This document shows, one piece after another, positions 54,479-63,943 of a DNA stretch of 64,000 nt. Origin of the DNA: Sunxiuqinia indica (lineage in GTDB: Bacteria; Bacteroidota; Bacteroidia; Bacteroidales; Prolixibacteraceae). The notes under the pieces were generated by a model. The model did not search any database. It saw only the letters and a program-made list of their open reading frames with translations, and had not been told where the DNA came from. Every line of letters starts with the position of its first letter. Position 1 is the first letter of the stretch. The stretch lies in NCBI RefSeq assembly GCF_009847015.1, contig NZ_WVEM01000001.1, positions 186,001 through 250,000 of the forward strand, given 5' to 3'. Position numbers and translations under genes: made by a program.

Positions 54479-55378
54479 ATGAGAAATGAGAGAGTTGCTT
54501 CTGCCTATCGTGAAAAACAACAACAAATCTGTTTCGAATTAGCTTCGGCTGATGGGAGTGCCATTTTTGAGACCGACCATTGGGAAAAGGAAATTGGACA
54601 TGGCTACACCATGGTGCTTGAAAATGGCGATGCCATTGAAAAGGCTGCGGTTAACTTTTCGGCAGTTGGTGGTCAGGTTAGTGAGCGAATGCGTCAGGCG
54701 TTGAGCATTCAGGATGGCGAAGAGTATTTTGCTACGGGGATTTCGTCCATCATTCATCCACGCAATGTGCATGTACCTATTACCCATATGAATGTCCGTT
54801 TTTTTCAACTAAGTTCCGGAAAAGCATGGTTTGGAGGTGGAATTGATTTGACGCCTCACTATGTCAATAAAAAGGAAGCCAGTTGGTTTCATTTGCAGCT
54901 AAAAAAGGTTTGCGATCAGTTCGACATGGAGTTCTACCGGGACTATAAAAAGTGGGCTGACGACTATTTTTATCTACCTCATCGGGATGAAACAAGAGGC
55001 GTTGGTGGAATTTTCTTCGATCATCAGGATGGGACTTCGGAAGCAAATTTTGAAAAGTTTTTTGCCTTTACACAAGCGCTTGCTGAGGCTTATCCGAAGA
55101 TATATGTTGAGTTATTGAATAACAATCGCAAGAAAGAGATCAGCGATGATGAAAGACAATGGCAACTACTGCGAAGGGGCCGTTACGTGGAGTTCAACCT
55201 GCTTTATGATCGGGGAACTAAATTCGGCTTGGAGTCGAATGGTCGTACCGAATCGATTTTTTTAAGCATGCCACCGCTGGCATCATGGACCTACGATTAT
55301 CAGCCTGATGAAGGCTCGAAAGAAGAAGAAACACTACGATTATTAAAAAAAGAGATCGATTGGATTCACAATATTTAA
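54479..55378 (+). CDS. hemF: Oxygen-dependent coproporphyrinogen III oxidase
   Basis: The ATG at 54479 is used; the frame opens three codons earlier at TTG. The 299-residue protein has HemF motifs ISSIIHPRNVHVPITHMNVRFF, WFGGGIDLTPHY, FYLPHRDETRGVGGIFFD and GRYVEFNLLYDRGTKFGL. It does the same reaction as HemN but with oxygen. Having both in one operon shows heme synthesis with and without air. Eighteen bp behind the PPOX gene. Confidence 0.95.
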   Translation: MRNERVASAYREKQQQICFELASADGSAIFETDHWEKEIGHGYTMVLENGDAIEKAAVNFSAVGGQVSERMRQALSIQDGEEYFATGISSIIHPRNVHVPITHMNVRFFQLSSGKAWFGGGIDLTPHYVNKKEASWFHLQLKKVCDQFDMEFYRDYKKWADDYFYLPHRDETRGVGGIFFDHQDGTSEANFEKFFAFTQALAEAYPKIYVELLNNNRKKEISDDERQWQLLRRGRYVEFNLLYDRGTKFGLESNGRTESIFLSMPPLASWTYDYQPDEGSKEEETLRLLKKEIDWIHNI

Positions 55379-55414
55379 ATTTGTTTTGAAAATCATTGAG
55401 GAATACATAAGCTT

Positions 55415-56428
55415 ATGGACAATTCAAAAAGAACAGCCGTTTTACTGGTTAATGTGGGAACACCTGATGAACCCAAAGTTTCTGCCGTTCGACGGTATTT
55501 ATTCGAGTTTTTGAATGACCGTAGAGTGATTGATCTCCCTCTAATTCCACAAAAGTTGTTGGTGAACCTGATTATTGTGCCATTTAGAGCTCCCAAATCC
55601 ACCAAGCTTTATGAGATGCTTTGGACCGATGAAGGTTCTCCACTATTGGTGAATGCCAATAAAAACAGAGATAAGCTGCAAGCATCATTGGGCAATGACT
55701 ATCAGGTTTTCACCGCCATGCGCTATCAGAATCCGCATTTGAGAAAAGTGCTTCGTCAGGTTCGTGACCAGCGTTTTGGGAAGATGATCATTATTCCGGT
55801 GTTCCCGCAGTACGCATCGTCAACAACCGGAACGATCGGCCAATTCGTATCAAAAGAAGTGGCCAAATGGACAGTTATCCCGGAGATTCGATTCGTAAGC
55901 CAGTTTTACGATCATCCTGCTTTTATTAAAGCATTTACTGAACGCATTAAAGAGTTCAAGCCTGAAACATACGACCACATTGTTTTTTCATATCACGGTT
56001 TACCGAACCGACAAGTTGATAAGGTGCATCCGGAAATTGCGTCAACGGAATGTACCTGCGAACAAGCCATGCCTGAGCATGGAAAATATTGCTACAAGGC
56101 AACTTGTTACCAAACAACCCGCTTGTTGGCAAAGTCGCTGGGCCTGAAACCGGATGATTACACTTTATCATTTCAATCTCGGCTGACCAAAAACTGGCTC
56201 AAGCCATTCTCTGATGAATTGGTCATTCAAAAAGCGAAAGAGGGAGTAAAACGAATTTTGTTTGTAGCGCCCGCATTTGTTGCCGACTGTCTGGAAACAA
56301 CCGTTGAAATTGGAGTCGAATATCAGGAATTATTTGAAGAACACGGAGGCGAAAAAATTCAATTGGTTGAAAGTTTGAACGATCATCCCTTGTGGATTGA
56401 GACCTTGAAAGAATTGATTAATTCATGA
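55415..56428 (+). CDS. hemH: Ferrochelatase
   Basis: 337 residues with VLLVNVGTPDEP, the active-site His194 in FSYHGLPNR and Glu298 in CLETTVEIG. An internal Cys group (Cys213, Cys215, Cys226, Cys231, in TECTCEQ and YCYKATC) is like the one that carries a [2Fe-2S] cluster in some bacterial ferrochelatases. It inserts iron into protoporphyrin IX to give protoheme. Last gene of the hem unit, 36 bp behind hemF. Confidence 0.95.
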   Translation: MDNSKRTAVLLVNVGTPDEPKVSAVRRYLFEFLNDRRVIDLPLIPQKLLVNLIIVPFRAPKSTKLYEMLWTDEGSPLLVNANKNRDKLQASLGNDYQVFTAMRYQNPHLRKVLRQVRDQRFGKMIIIPVFPQYASSTTGTIGQFVSKEVAKWTVIPEIRFVSQFYDHPAFIKAFTERIKEFKPETYDHIVFSYHGLPNRQVDKVHPEIASTECTCEQAMPEHGKYCYKATCYQTTRLLAKSLGLKPDDYTLSFQSRLTKNWLKPFSDELVIQKAKEGVKRILFVAPAFVADCLETTVEIGVEYQELFEEHGGEKIQLVESLNDHPLWIETLKELINS

Positions 56429-56521
56429 AAAGTCATTTCATTTGGACAACTAACTTTTAGAATCATTCAGATGATAGAACTGATTTTTGACAATAGCACC
56501 TTTTAATTAAACATTGAACTC

Positions 56522-57202
56522 ATGACAAAGCAACTTCTTTTAGCCCTTGTACTTTCTTTATTTCTTTTCGCATGCAACAATGAAAGCCAAAAGCCTGACT
56601 ATCCTTCAATAATAGAACTGATTGCTCATGATAATAATTCATTGTCGAAAGAGACTTTGAGGAACTTCTGTGCAGAAAATGGTATTGATAAGGACGCTGT
56701 GTATAATTGGGAAAACCACTGGGTTCTCTATTCTGAGTCTCAGAAACTGCAACAAATAAGCGAAAAGCTAAAAGCAAATTTTCCGAATGTTACCATTAAA
56801 ACTTACGATCAGCCATTTTATCGTTTTGACCGAACAAGGTGTGATGATTCTTCTATTGCCGAGGAATGGGATAACATTTTGTTGACAGCAAATCTGGTTG
56901 AAGATACGGTGAAGCAAAATGAATATATGGAGTATCATCGCATTCAGTTTGAAGAGTGGCCCGAGGTTGCTCAAGGATTTTGTAATGCCAGTTTTCAGCA
57001 ACTGTTGGTTTTTCGCGCCGGAAGGCAGTTGATGTTGGTTATCAGCATTCCGAAAGGAGAGAGCTTGGATGAGCTAAACCCTAAAACGACTGAAAATAAT
57101 CCTCGCGTTGATGAGTGGAATGCTCAAATGAGTCAATATCAGGAAGGCCTTGAAGAAGCACCAGAAGGAGTTGTCTGGCTATTCCTGAATCCGGTTGAGT
57201 AA
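56522..57202 (+). CDS. Lipoprotein with L-rhamnose-mutarotase-like domain
   Basis: Signal MTKQLLLALVLSLFLFAC with the lipid-bearing Cys. About residues 35-110 resemble one ferredoxin-like half. Residues about 130-226 fit the RhaM/DUF718 dimeric alpha-beta barrel: EYHRIQFEEWPEV, FRAGRQLMLVISIP, and a Trp-containing end. The enzyme family interconverts L-rhamnose anomers; here it is exported, which is unusual. It lies 82 bp before the ECF sigma gene of the second SusCD locus; a link to its substrate is possible only. Confidence 0.7.
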   Translation: MTKQLLLALVLSLFLFACNNESQKPDYPSIIELIAHDNNSLSKETLRNFCAENGIDKDAVYNWENHWVLYSESQKLQQISEKLKANFPNVTIKTYDQPFYRFDRTRCDDSSIAEEWDNILLTANLVEDTVKQNEYMEYHRIQFEEWPEVAQGFCNASFQQLLVFRAGRQLMLVISIPKGESLDELNPKTTENNPRVDEWNAQMSQYQEGLEEAPEGVVWLFLNPVE

Positions 57203-57268
57203 ACTTTATTTTTCTATTCTGGCAGAGGAGAAGACTGAATATTCATCAACACAAAAATTTATTTTTCT

Positions 57269-57276
57269 TACTTTTG
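57269..57276 (+). promoter_or_regulatory. Candidate -7 box of the second ECF sigma gene
   Basis: TACTTTTG, an exact TAnnTTTG match, 25 bp before the ATG at 57302, with no clear -33. The same octamer precedes the first ECF sigma gene. Confidence 0.5.
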
Positions 57277-57301
57277 AGGAGCATTGCTTGTGCTAATCTA
57301 C

Positions 57302-57856
57302 ATGGAAGATCAAAACATTTGGAGAAATATTGTGGCTGACGATATGAATGCTTTAAAGAGGCTTCATGATAAATACTATTCTCAATTGTTTTTATGGGCT
57401 TGTAAATATCTTCAGCAGGAGACAGTTATTGAAGAATTGGTTTCCGACTGTTTTATAAAGCTTTGGAATCGGCGGAAGTACATTATTATAGAAAAGTCGC
57501 TGAAAGCCTATATATTTCTCGTGTTGCGCAATCAGATCGTAAGTTATATCAGGAAAGATAAAAACAAGTTTGAGGTAAAAGTAAAAGAGCTTCCAGAGGT
57601 TCCGACTGAAGAATCGATCAATGAGCAGGAATACTACGCAAATCTGTATAAAGCCATTCAACGAATTCCGGAACAGCGGCGAAAAATTTTGGAACTTGCT
57701 GTTTTCGAGTCGTTAACCTATCGTGAAATTGCCGACCGTTTAGATATCTCAATCAATACCGTTAAAACCCAGATTGCCCGATCTTATCAATTCTTAAAGG
57801 AAGAATTAGATCCGAAGGATTTTGTATTGCTACATTTTCATTGCATAAGAAAATAA
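57302..57856 (+). CDS. ECF RNA polymerase sigma factor (second SusCD locus)
   Basis: The ATG at 57302 (MEDQNIWRNI) is preferred over a TTG at 57284. The 184-residue factor has region 2 (LHDKYYSQLFLWACKYLQQ, EELVSDCFIKLWNRR) and region 4 (RIPEQRRKILELAVFESLTYREIADRLDISINTVK). It belongs to the same FecR-linked ECF group as the factor at 4898 but is clearly diverged from it. It should control the fecR-susC-susD genes that follow. Confidence 0.92.
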   Translation: MEDQNIWRNIVADDMNALKRLHDKYYSQLFLWACKYLQQETVIEELVSDCFIKLWNRRKYIIIEKSLKAYIFLVLRNQIVSYIRKDKNKFEVKVKELPEVPTEESINEQEYYANLYKAIQRIPEQRRKILELAVFESLTYREIADRLDISINTVKTQIARSYQFLKEELDPKDFVLLHFHCIRK

Positions 57857-57987
57857 ATTAGTTGCTTGTAAGTGGTTGGTATATAACTGTTAGTGTCTGG
57901 GCGTTTAAGGAAATTTAAAAAAAGGAGAAAACTCTGTCACCCTCATATGAATCGGATTGCGTCTTACTAGTAGAAATCAATCATTCA

Positions 57988-58983
57988 ATGAGTAATACAA
58001 ATCAAGATAAGTGGGAGCTAATTTCTGGTAAACTTCATGATGAGTTAGGTGAAGAAGAAAAGGAGAAGTTTGAGGCATGGAGCAATACCCCGGAAAACCA
58101 GAAACTACTTCAGAAAGGCCAATCGATAAAGGATGGTTTGTTCGAATCGAGACAACTACAAAAGGCCGATAAGCAAAAGTCATGGAACAAGGTTGAGAAG
58201 CTCATTCGTAAACAAAAATTTACGATCTACTTTAAGCGGACTCTTCAGTATGCAGCTGTCCTTATTTTTGCATTTTTAGTTGGTAACTTTTTTTCACCAA
58301 TCTTCGAAACTGCTAACAATAATCAATATGCACAAGTAGAGGTCATGTATGGCCAAACAAGCCATCTTTTTCTTTTTGATGGGACAGAGGTATGGCTAAA
58401 TGCAGGAACGGTATTCAAATATCCCAAGAATTTTAACACGAACTCTCGCAACGTAACAATTGATGGAGAAGCATTTTTTAAAGTTGCACCAAACAAACAT
58501 TTACCGTTCAAAGTCAAAACCAGCAAAATGGAAGTGGAGGTAGTAGGTACATCTTTTAATGTAGCGGCTTATCGTGGAGAAGAAAATCATTCGGTCGTAT
58601 TGGTCGAAGGAAAGGTTCAGATCAATAATCTTAAAGGAGAAAAAATTGTAGAAATTGCTCCTGGCCAAATGGCAGTGCAATCAAGTAGAAAACCTCTAAC
58701 AGTTGCAAACACTGATCCTTATTTTTATACCAGCTGGAAAGACGGTAAGGTTGCTTTTAGTGGAGAGAAGATCAGTGATATTGCCATGCGTCTGGAACGT
58801 TGGTATAATGTGGAAATTCAGTTTGAAAAGGAAAGTTTAAAAGAATATGATTTGACAGGAACCATCTTGTTGAATAAACCTATTGAGCAAACCATTATGG
58901 CCCTGGAGTTACTGGCGCCAATAAAATTTGAAACTAAAGAGAGAGCAAATGGCAAGAATTTAATAACCGTTATTTCAAAATAA
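57988..58983 (+). CDS. FecR-family anti-sigma factor (second locus)
   Basis: 331 residues: cytoplasmic N-terminus, one membrane helix (TLQYAAVLIFAFLVGNFF), and periplasmic FecR domains with LFDGTEVWLNAGTVFKYPKNF, IDGEAFFKVA, VVGTSFNVAAY and LVEGKVQI. The C-terminal part resembles an STN domain. It should bind the preceding sigma factor and receive the signal from the SusC protein downstream. Confidence 0.93.
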   Translation: MSNTNQDKWELISGKLHDELGEEEKEKFEAWSNTPENQKLLQKGQSIKDGLFESRQLQKADKQKSWNKVEKLIRKQKFTIYFKRTLQYAAVLIFAFLVGNFFSPIFETANNNQYAQVEVMYGQTSHLFLFDGTEVWLNAGTVFKYPKNFNTNSRNVTIDGEAFFKVAPNKHLPFKVKTSKMEVEVVGTSFNVAAYRGEENHSVVLVEGKVQINNLKGEKIVEIAPGQMAVQSSRKPLTVANTDPYFYTSWKDGKVAFSGEKISDIAMRLERWYNVEIQFEKESLKEYDLTGTILLNKPIEQTIMALELLAPIKFETKERANGKNLITVISK

Positions 58984-59007
58984 AATAAATTAAACCAATA
59001 GTAAAGA

Positions 59008-59043
59008 GGGCGATGAAAGTGCTTGAGACCCATTTCATCGCCC
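59008..59043. other. Hairpin between fecR and susC (locus 2)
   Basis: GGGCGATGAAA (59008-59018) and TTTCATCGCCC (59033-59043) form a perfect 11-bp stem with a 14-nt loop. A-rich sequence, not a T-run, follows. It has the same position and stem length as the hairpin at 6799-6827, with unrelated sequence, so the structure rather than the bases seems to matter. Confidence 0.7.
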
Positions 59044-59085
59044 GGAAAATAAAACAATTATTGTTTCATTAAACCTTACAAATTT

Positions 59086-62000
59086 ATGAAAAAACAACGT
59101 GAATTCAGTGGACATACTGTGCTGCTGCTAAAATTATTGCGTATTATGAAACTAACGAGCTTTTTGATGTTGGTTTTTGCGTTGAGCGTAAGTGCATCTG
59201 GTTACTCACAATCAACAAAATTAAACCTGAATGTAAAAAACGGGACATTGGTTGACGCTCTTAAACAGATCGAGGATCAGTCTGAATTTTACTTTTACTA
59301 CAACAACGATGAAATTTCGTCTCTTCAAGATGTTTCAATCAGTACTGAAAATAAACAAATTCAAGACGTTCTTGATGAGTTGCTAGCTGAAACAGACCTT
59401 GAATACAAAATGATTGACCGTTACATCGTTGTTAAACGCAAGCAAGGATCTGTATTTGATATGCGGTCAATGCAAACGCTGGATGTTTCCGGAGTAGTAA
59501 CAAATACTTCAGGCGAAGGTATTCCAGGTGTAACCGTTGTAGTAAAAGGAACTACCAACGGAACAATTACCGATATCGATGGTAATTATGCTTTGAGAGA
59601 GGTTGCAAACGGCTCTTCTTTGGTTTTTTCTTTTATCGGGTTGAAAACAAAGGAAGTTGTTGTCGATGGCCAATCGAGATTAAATGTAACGATGGAAGAA
59701 GAAACCATAGGTTTGGATGAAGTAGTGGCGATCGGTTATGGAACAACTTCAATTAAAGATGCAACAGGCGCTGTTTCATCGGTTCGTGCCGACGATTTTA
59801 ACAAGGGGATGGTTGCGTCTCCCGAACAGTTAATCCAAGGACGTTCTGCTGGTGTACAGATTACTTCTGCAAGTGGCGAACCAGGTGGAAGCATCAATAT
59901 CAATATTCGCGGTACTTCATCAGTTCGAAGTGGAAATAATCCTCTTTACGTAATTGATGGTGTTGCATTGAGCGGCGATGCTGTTTCACCCGGAGGAGAA
60001 GATGTTAGTTTTGGCGGGAGTACTGCCCGAAACCCATTGAACTTTCTGAATCCCGATGATATTAAGGATATTAGTATATTGAAGGATGCTTCAGCGACGG
60101 CTATTTACGGTTCCCGCGGAGCCAATGGTGTTGTGATTATTACAACCAAAAGTGGTAAAGGTGCCGGTGGCGGTATTGAGTATTCTTCATCGGTTGGATT
60201 TAGTTCTATCACTAAAAAGTATGATGTACTAGGCCCCGATGAGTATTTAAGTGCTATTAATGGCTTGGGAGGAAACTCAAGTACGCTTGATGCCGGTGCA
60301 AATACAGATTGGCAAGACCAGATATTTAGAACTGGTGTTTCTCAATCTCATAATATTTCATATGGCACCGCAGATACAAAAGGAGACTACCGTGTTTCAA
60401 TGAGCTATTTTGATCAGAATGGTATTGTTGAAGAAAGTAAATTAACAAGATACACGCTGCGTGTAAACGGAAACAGAAGCTTCTTTAATGATAAATTGAA
60501 ATTATCCAGTCAATTAACGGTTTCTGATGTTGATGATCAGGGAGTTCCTATTGGAAATTCCCCCAACCATTTTGGTGATTTAATTGCATCTGCTCTTTAT
60601 ATGAATCCAACAGAACCGGTTTATTTAGCTGACGGCTCATACAATCAGCCATCGTTTGATCGGTTAAACCCCAAAGCCATGCTGGCATATAGTGCCGATA
60701 ATACTAATACGCTTAGAGCACTCGCCAGTCTTTCTGCCGAATACCAAATCAGCAAGGACTTGAGCTTGAAGTCGATTTACGGCCGCGATCTTTCAAAGTC
60801 CGAAAGATATTATGCTTATTCTCCATTATTGTATGCCAATTATATTTTTGAAAACGGAAAAGCAGGTTTAAGTTCGGTAACGATGGATAACGGACTTTGG
60901 GAAAACTTTTTGAACTACAATAAGGAGTTTGGCGAAGTCGCTTTTACCGGTCTTTTAGGGTACTCATACCAGTATTTCGAAACAAAAACGGCATCCATGA
61001 ATGCTGGTAAATTTCGCTTCGATGATCTGGATTTGATGATGAATAATTTAGCTGCCGGTGAATCAATTGTTGGAAATACAACGATGCAAAGGGATGAATT
61101 GCAATCGTATTTTGCAAGAGTAAACTTTGTAACCAAAGACAAATGGTTGTTTACAGCGACTGTTCGCGCTGATGGCTCTACCAAATTTGGAGGAAACAAC
61201 CAGTATGGCTATTTCCCGTCAATGGCTTTAGGATATCGTATATCGGAAGAAGATTTTATCCCGGAGTCCATTTCAAACTTGAAGTTGAGACTAGGTTGGG
61301 GGATAACAGGTAATCAGGAAATTCCTCGCAACCTTTATTCGCAAAGACAACGCTACGGAAGTTCAACTATTGATGGTTCAGGAGACATTACTACCGGATC
61401 ATTAGGAAACGTAACCTTCGCTAATCCTGATCTTAAGTGGGAAACAACAAGTCAATTTAATGCCGGTGTCGATTTCGGTTTCAATAATAATAGAATTCGC
61501 GGTTCACTGGATGTATATCAAAAAAAGACCACTGATTTATTACTTCAATTGAAAAGTGCCCAGCCGGCACCCCAAGCATACTATTGGACAAATTTGGACG
61601 GAAATATTGTCAACTCAGGTGTTGAACTGTCGCTTTCAGCAGATATCGTTGAAGCAAATGACTTTGACTGGGGAGTTACCGCAAACATGAGCTACAACAA
61701 AAATAAGGTTGAAGATTTGTCAACAACAATTGAAACAGGAGTTCTGGACGGGCAAGGACTTTCAGGTGTAACCATTCAACGAATTACCAATGACTATCCA
61801 ATGTACACCTATTACATCCGGGTATTTGAGGGATTTGATGAAAACGGTATTGCTATTTACGATGGCGATAATCCTCAATTTACAGGCGATAGTCCGATCC
61901 CTAAATTTACAATGGGTTTGACCAATACGTTCAGATATAAAAACTTTGATTTCAATGTGTACTTGAATGGACAGTTCGGTCATAAGATATACAGTAACAC

Positions 62001-62367
62001 GGCTAATGCATTTTTCTATGCCGGTAACTTGGCGATCGGACGTAACGTAACCAGCGACATCGTTGGGAACGGTGAGGCTGCTATAAATACAGCTGACCCT
62101 TCTACCCGCTTCCTCGAAGATGGTTCATTTGTTAGATTACAGGACGTGAGTTTAGGCTATAACGTTCCTTTCAAAAACTCAAAATACATCTCAAAACTAA
62201 GATTGTATGTAACCGGTCAAAACTTATTTGTTATTACAAATTATAGTGGACAAGACCCTGAGGTGAATGTTAACAAGGGTAGTGGTGGCGTACCTTCGAT
62301 GGGTATTGACTATACGACATACCCTCGTGCAAGAACAATATTGATGGGACTTAAAGTACAATTTTAA
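59086..62367 (+). CDS. SusC/RagA TonB-linked outer membrane transporter (second locus)
   Basis: 1093 residues: signal sequence (SASGYSQ), STN domain (about 45-125), carboxypeptidase-regulatory-like domain (DVSGVVTNTSGEGIPGVTVVVKG, about 140-220), plug with DEVVAIGYGTTSIKDATGAVSSV and LKDASATAIYGSRGANGVVI, then the barrel ending LMGLKVQF. It is a paralogue of the transporter at 6885, sharing segments such as YWTNxD and TGQNLFVIT(N/D)YSG(Q/F)DPEVN. The STN domain links it to the FecR protein. Ligand unknown. Confidence 0.95.
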   Translation: MKKQREFSGHTVLLLKLLRIMKLTSFLMLVFALSVSASGYSQSTKLNLNVKNGTLVDALKQIEDQSEFYFYYNNDEISSLQDVSISTENKQIQDVLDELLAETDLEYKMIDRYIVVKRKQGSVFDMRSMQTLDVSGVVTNTSGEGIPGVTVVVKGTTNGTITDIDGNYALREVANGSSLVFSFIGLKTKEVVVDGQSRLNVTMEEETIGLDEVVAIGYGTTSIKDATGAVSSVRADDFNKGMVASPEQLIQGRSAGVQITSASGEPGGSININIRGTSSVRSGNNPLYVIDGVALSGDAVSPGGEDVSFGGSTARNPLNFLNPDDIKDISILKDASATAIYGSRGANGVVIITTKSGKGAGGGIEYSSSVGFSSITKKYDVLGPDEYLSAINGLGGNSSTLDAGANTDWQDQIFRTGVSQSHNISYGTADTKGDYRVSMSYFDQNGIVEESKLTRYTLRVNGNRSFFNDKLKLSSQLTVSDVDDQGVPIGNSPNHFGDLIASALYMNPTEPVYLADGSYNQPSFDRLNPKAMLAYSADNTNTLRALASLSAEYQISKDLSLKSIYGRDLSKSERYYAYSPLLYANYIFENGKAGLSSVTMDNGLWENFLNYNKEFGEVAFTGLLGYSYQYFETKTASMNAGKFRFDDLDLMMNNLAAGESIVGNTTMQRDELQSYFARVNFVTKDKWLFTATVRADGSTKFGGNNQYGYFPSMALGYRISEEDFIPESISNLKLRLGWGITGNQEIPRNLYSQRQRYGSSTIDGSGDITTGSLGNVTFANPDLKWETTSQFNAGVDFGFNNNRIRGSLDVYQKKTTDLLLQLKSAQPAPQAYYWTNLDGNIVNSGVELSLSADIVEANDFDWGVTANMSYNKNKVEDLSTTIETGVLDGQGLSGVTIQRITNDYPMYTYYIRVFEGFDENGIAIYDGDNPQFTGDSPIPKFTMGLTNTFRYKNFDFNVYLNGQFGHKIYSNTANAFFYAGNLAIGRNVTSDIVGNGEAAINTADPSTRFLEDGSFVRLQDVSLGYNVPFKNSKYISKLRLYVTGQNLFVITNYSGQDPEVNVNKGSGGVPSMGIDYTTYPRARTILMGLKVQF

Positions 62368-62387
62368 AACCGAACAAATTGATTAAA

Positions 62388-63878
62388 ATGAAAAAGAATT
62401 ATAAATATATACTGATTGTTTGTGGTCTGGTGGCAGGATTTTTTATGCCAGGGTGCACTGACCTCGAAGTTGAATTTAACGATTCCTATTTTGTTGAACA
62501 ATCGGATGACGGCTTTTCAGCTGTTGATGTGGCCGCCGTTTTGAACTCAGCTTACGGAAAGCTTGGAGATATCGTTGGGAGTTCGTACACCGGTGTCGCC
62601 GGGTTAAATGAACCCACTTCTGATGAAATGATCATCCCGACTCGTGCAACCGATTGGGGAAATGGTGGCGTATTTCGTTTGTTGCATACGCATACCTGGG
62701 ACCCGGCTCATACGTACATTTTGGATACTTGGGATGATTTGAACGTTGGCGTCTATTATTGCACACAAATTTTAGCATCAAACCCATCAGCCCAACAGGC
62801 TGCAGAAGCAAAGACCTTAAGGGCTTATTTCATGTATCATATCATTGATTTGTTTGGGCAGGTGCCTTTTCGCGAAGTGACACAAGGAGTTGATGAATAC
62901 CCGGCAGTATGGACTCGTTCTGCTGCTTTTGATTATGCCGTGAGTGAACTGGAATCTGTAATGGCAGATCTTCCTGACGGTGGTCCGGAATCTGCCGATC
63001 CAACTCAGGTTAGTAAAGCTTTTGCTCATGCACTGCTTGCAAAATTCTATCTAAATAAGGCTGTTTATAAGGCTGATAGTCCAGCAGGTCCATACAATTT
63101 TGATGCTGCTGACATGAATAAGGTCATTGAGCATTGTGATGCTGTTGAATCCTTTGGCTTCGAATTGGAAGCCAATTATTTCGACAACTTCAATCAAAAC
63201 AGCAGGAAAGAGAAAATTTTGACCTACACCAGGTGGTGGAATGGCATGTGGATCTGGCCACAGTTGCACAATAGCCAGGGAGGTTGGAACGGTGCTACTA
63301 CGATTGGTAGTTTCTATGATTTATTTGAAGAAGACGGTCAGCGTATTGGTACTAAGCAGGAATTTGGACGAGGATTTGGATTCTTAATAGGGCCTCAATA
63401 CAAGGAAGATGGTACTCCTTATTTGAATCGTTCAGCTGAACCTTTGGTGTATACGCGTGAAATCAAGCTTTCGGGAAATACCGATTATGCTGGTATCCGG
63501 GTATTAAAGTATGATCCCAATAGCGACGATGGTTTTGTTCTGATGCGTTATGCTGATATCCGGTTGATGAAAGCTGAGGCGATTTTGCGTGGAGGGGCAC
63601 CAACCGGAGGTGAAACCGCACAGAGTATCGTTGACGAATTAAGAACCATTCGTGGTGCCAGTAGTATCTCTGTAAGTATTGATATGATGCTGGATGAAAG
63701 AGGTCGTGAATTGTATTGGGAAGGAATGCGTAGGACGGATCAAGTTCGTTTCGAAACCTTTACAAAAACAACCTGGGAAAACAAATCGGTACTGGATGAT
63801 AACATGGTGCTGTTCCCAATTCCACAGCGTGCGATGGATTCCAATCCGAACTTTACACAAAATGCAGGCTATAAGTAA
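62388..63878 (+). CDS. SusD/RagB-family outer membrane lipoprotein (second locus)
   Basis: The ATG at 62388 gives a lipoprotein signal MKKNYKYILIVCGLVAGFFMPGC; the frame opens at TTG 62379. About 496 residues with SusD motifs TLRAYFMYHIIDLFGQVPFRE, ALLAKFYLNKAVY, LMRYADIRLMKAEAIL and DERGRELYWEGMRRTDQVRF. It shares with the first locus the segment PTSDEMIIPTRATDWGNGGV / DEGILPARGGKDWYDGGV, so both belong to one SusD subfamily. Surface partner of the preceding SusC. Confidence 0.94.
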   Translation: MKKNYKYILIVCGLVAGFFMPGCTDLEVEFNDSYFVEQSDDGFSAVDVAAVLNSAYGKLGDIVGSSYTGVAGLNEPTSDEMIIPTRATDWGNGGVFRLLHTHTWDPAHTYILDTWDDLNVGVYYCTQILASNPSAQQAAEAKTLRAYFMYHIIDLFGQVPFREVTQGVDEYPAVWTRSAAFDYAVSELESVMADLPDGGPESADPTQVSKAFAHALLAKFYLNKAVYKADSPAGPYNFDAADMNKVIEHCDAVESFGFELEANYFDNFNQNSRKEKILTYTRWWNGMWIWPQLHNSQGGWNGATTIGSFYDLFEEDGQRIGTKQEFGRGFGFLIGPQYKEDGTPYLNRSAEPLVYTREIKLSGNTDYAGIRVLKYDPNSDDGFVLMRYADIRLMKAEAILRGGAPTGGETAQSIVDELRTIRGASSISVSIDMMLDERGRELYWEGMRRTDQVRFETFTKTTWENKSVLDDNMVLFPIPQRAMDSNPNFTQNAGYK

Positions 63879-63915
63879 ACTATTATGTGACTAATTTAAA
63901 CGAATATTAGATTTT

Positions 63916-63943
63916 GGGAACCTCTGATTAATTAGAGGTTCCC
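63916..63943 (+). terminator. Terminator-like hairpin after susD (locus 2)
   Basis: GGGAACCTCT and AGAGGTTCCC form a perfect 10-bp stem around GATTAATT, 37 bp behind the stop. The following T-run is weak (AATTCGTTTATT). Confidence 0.7.
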
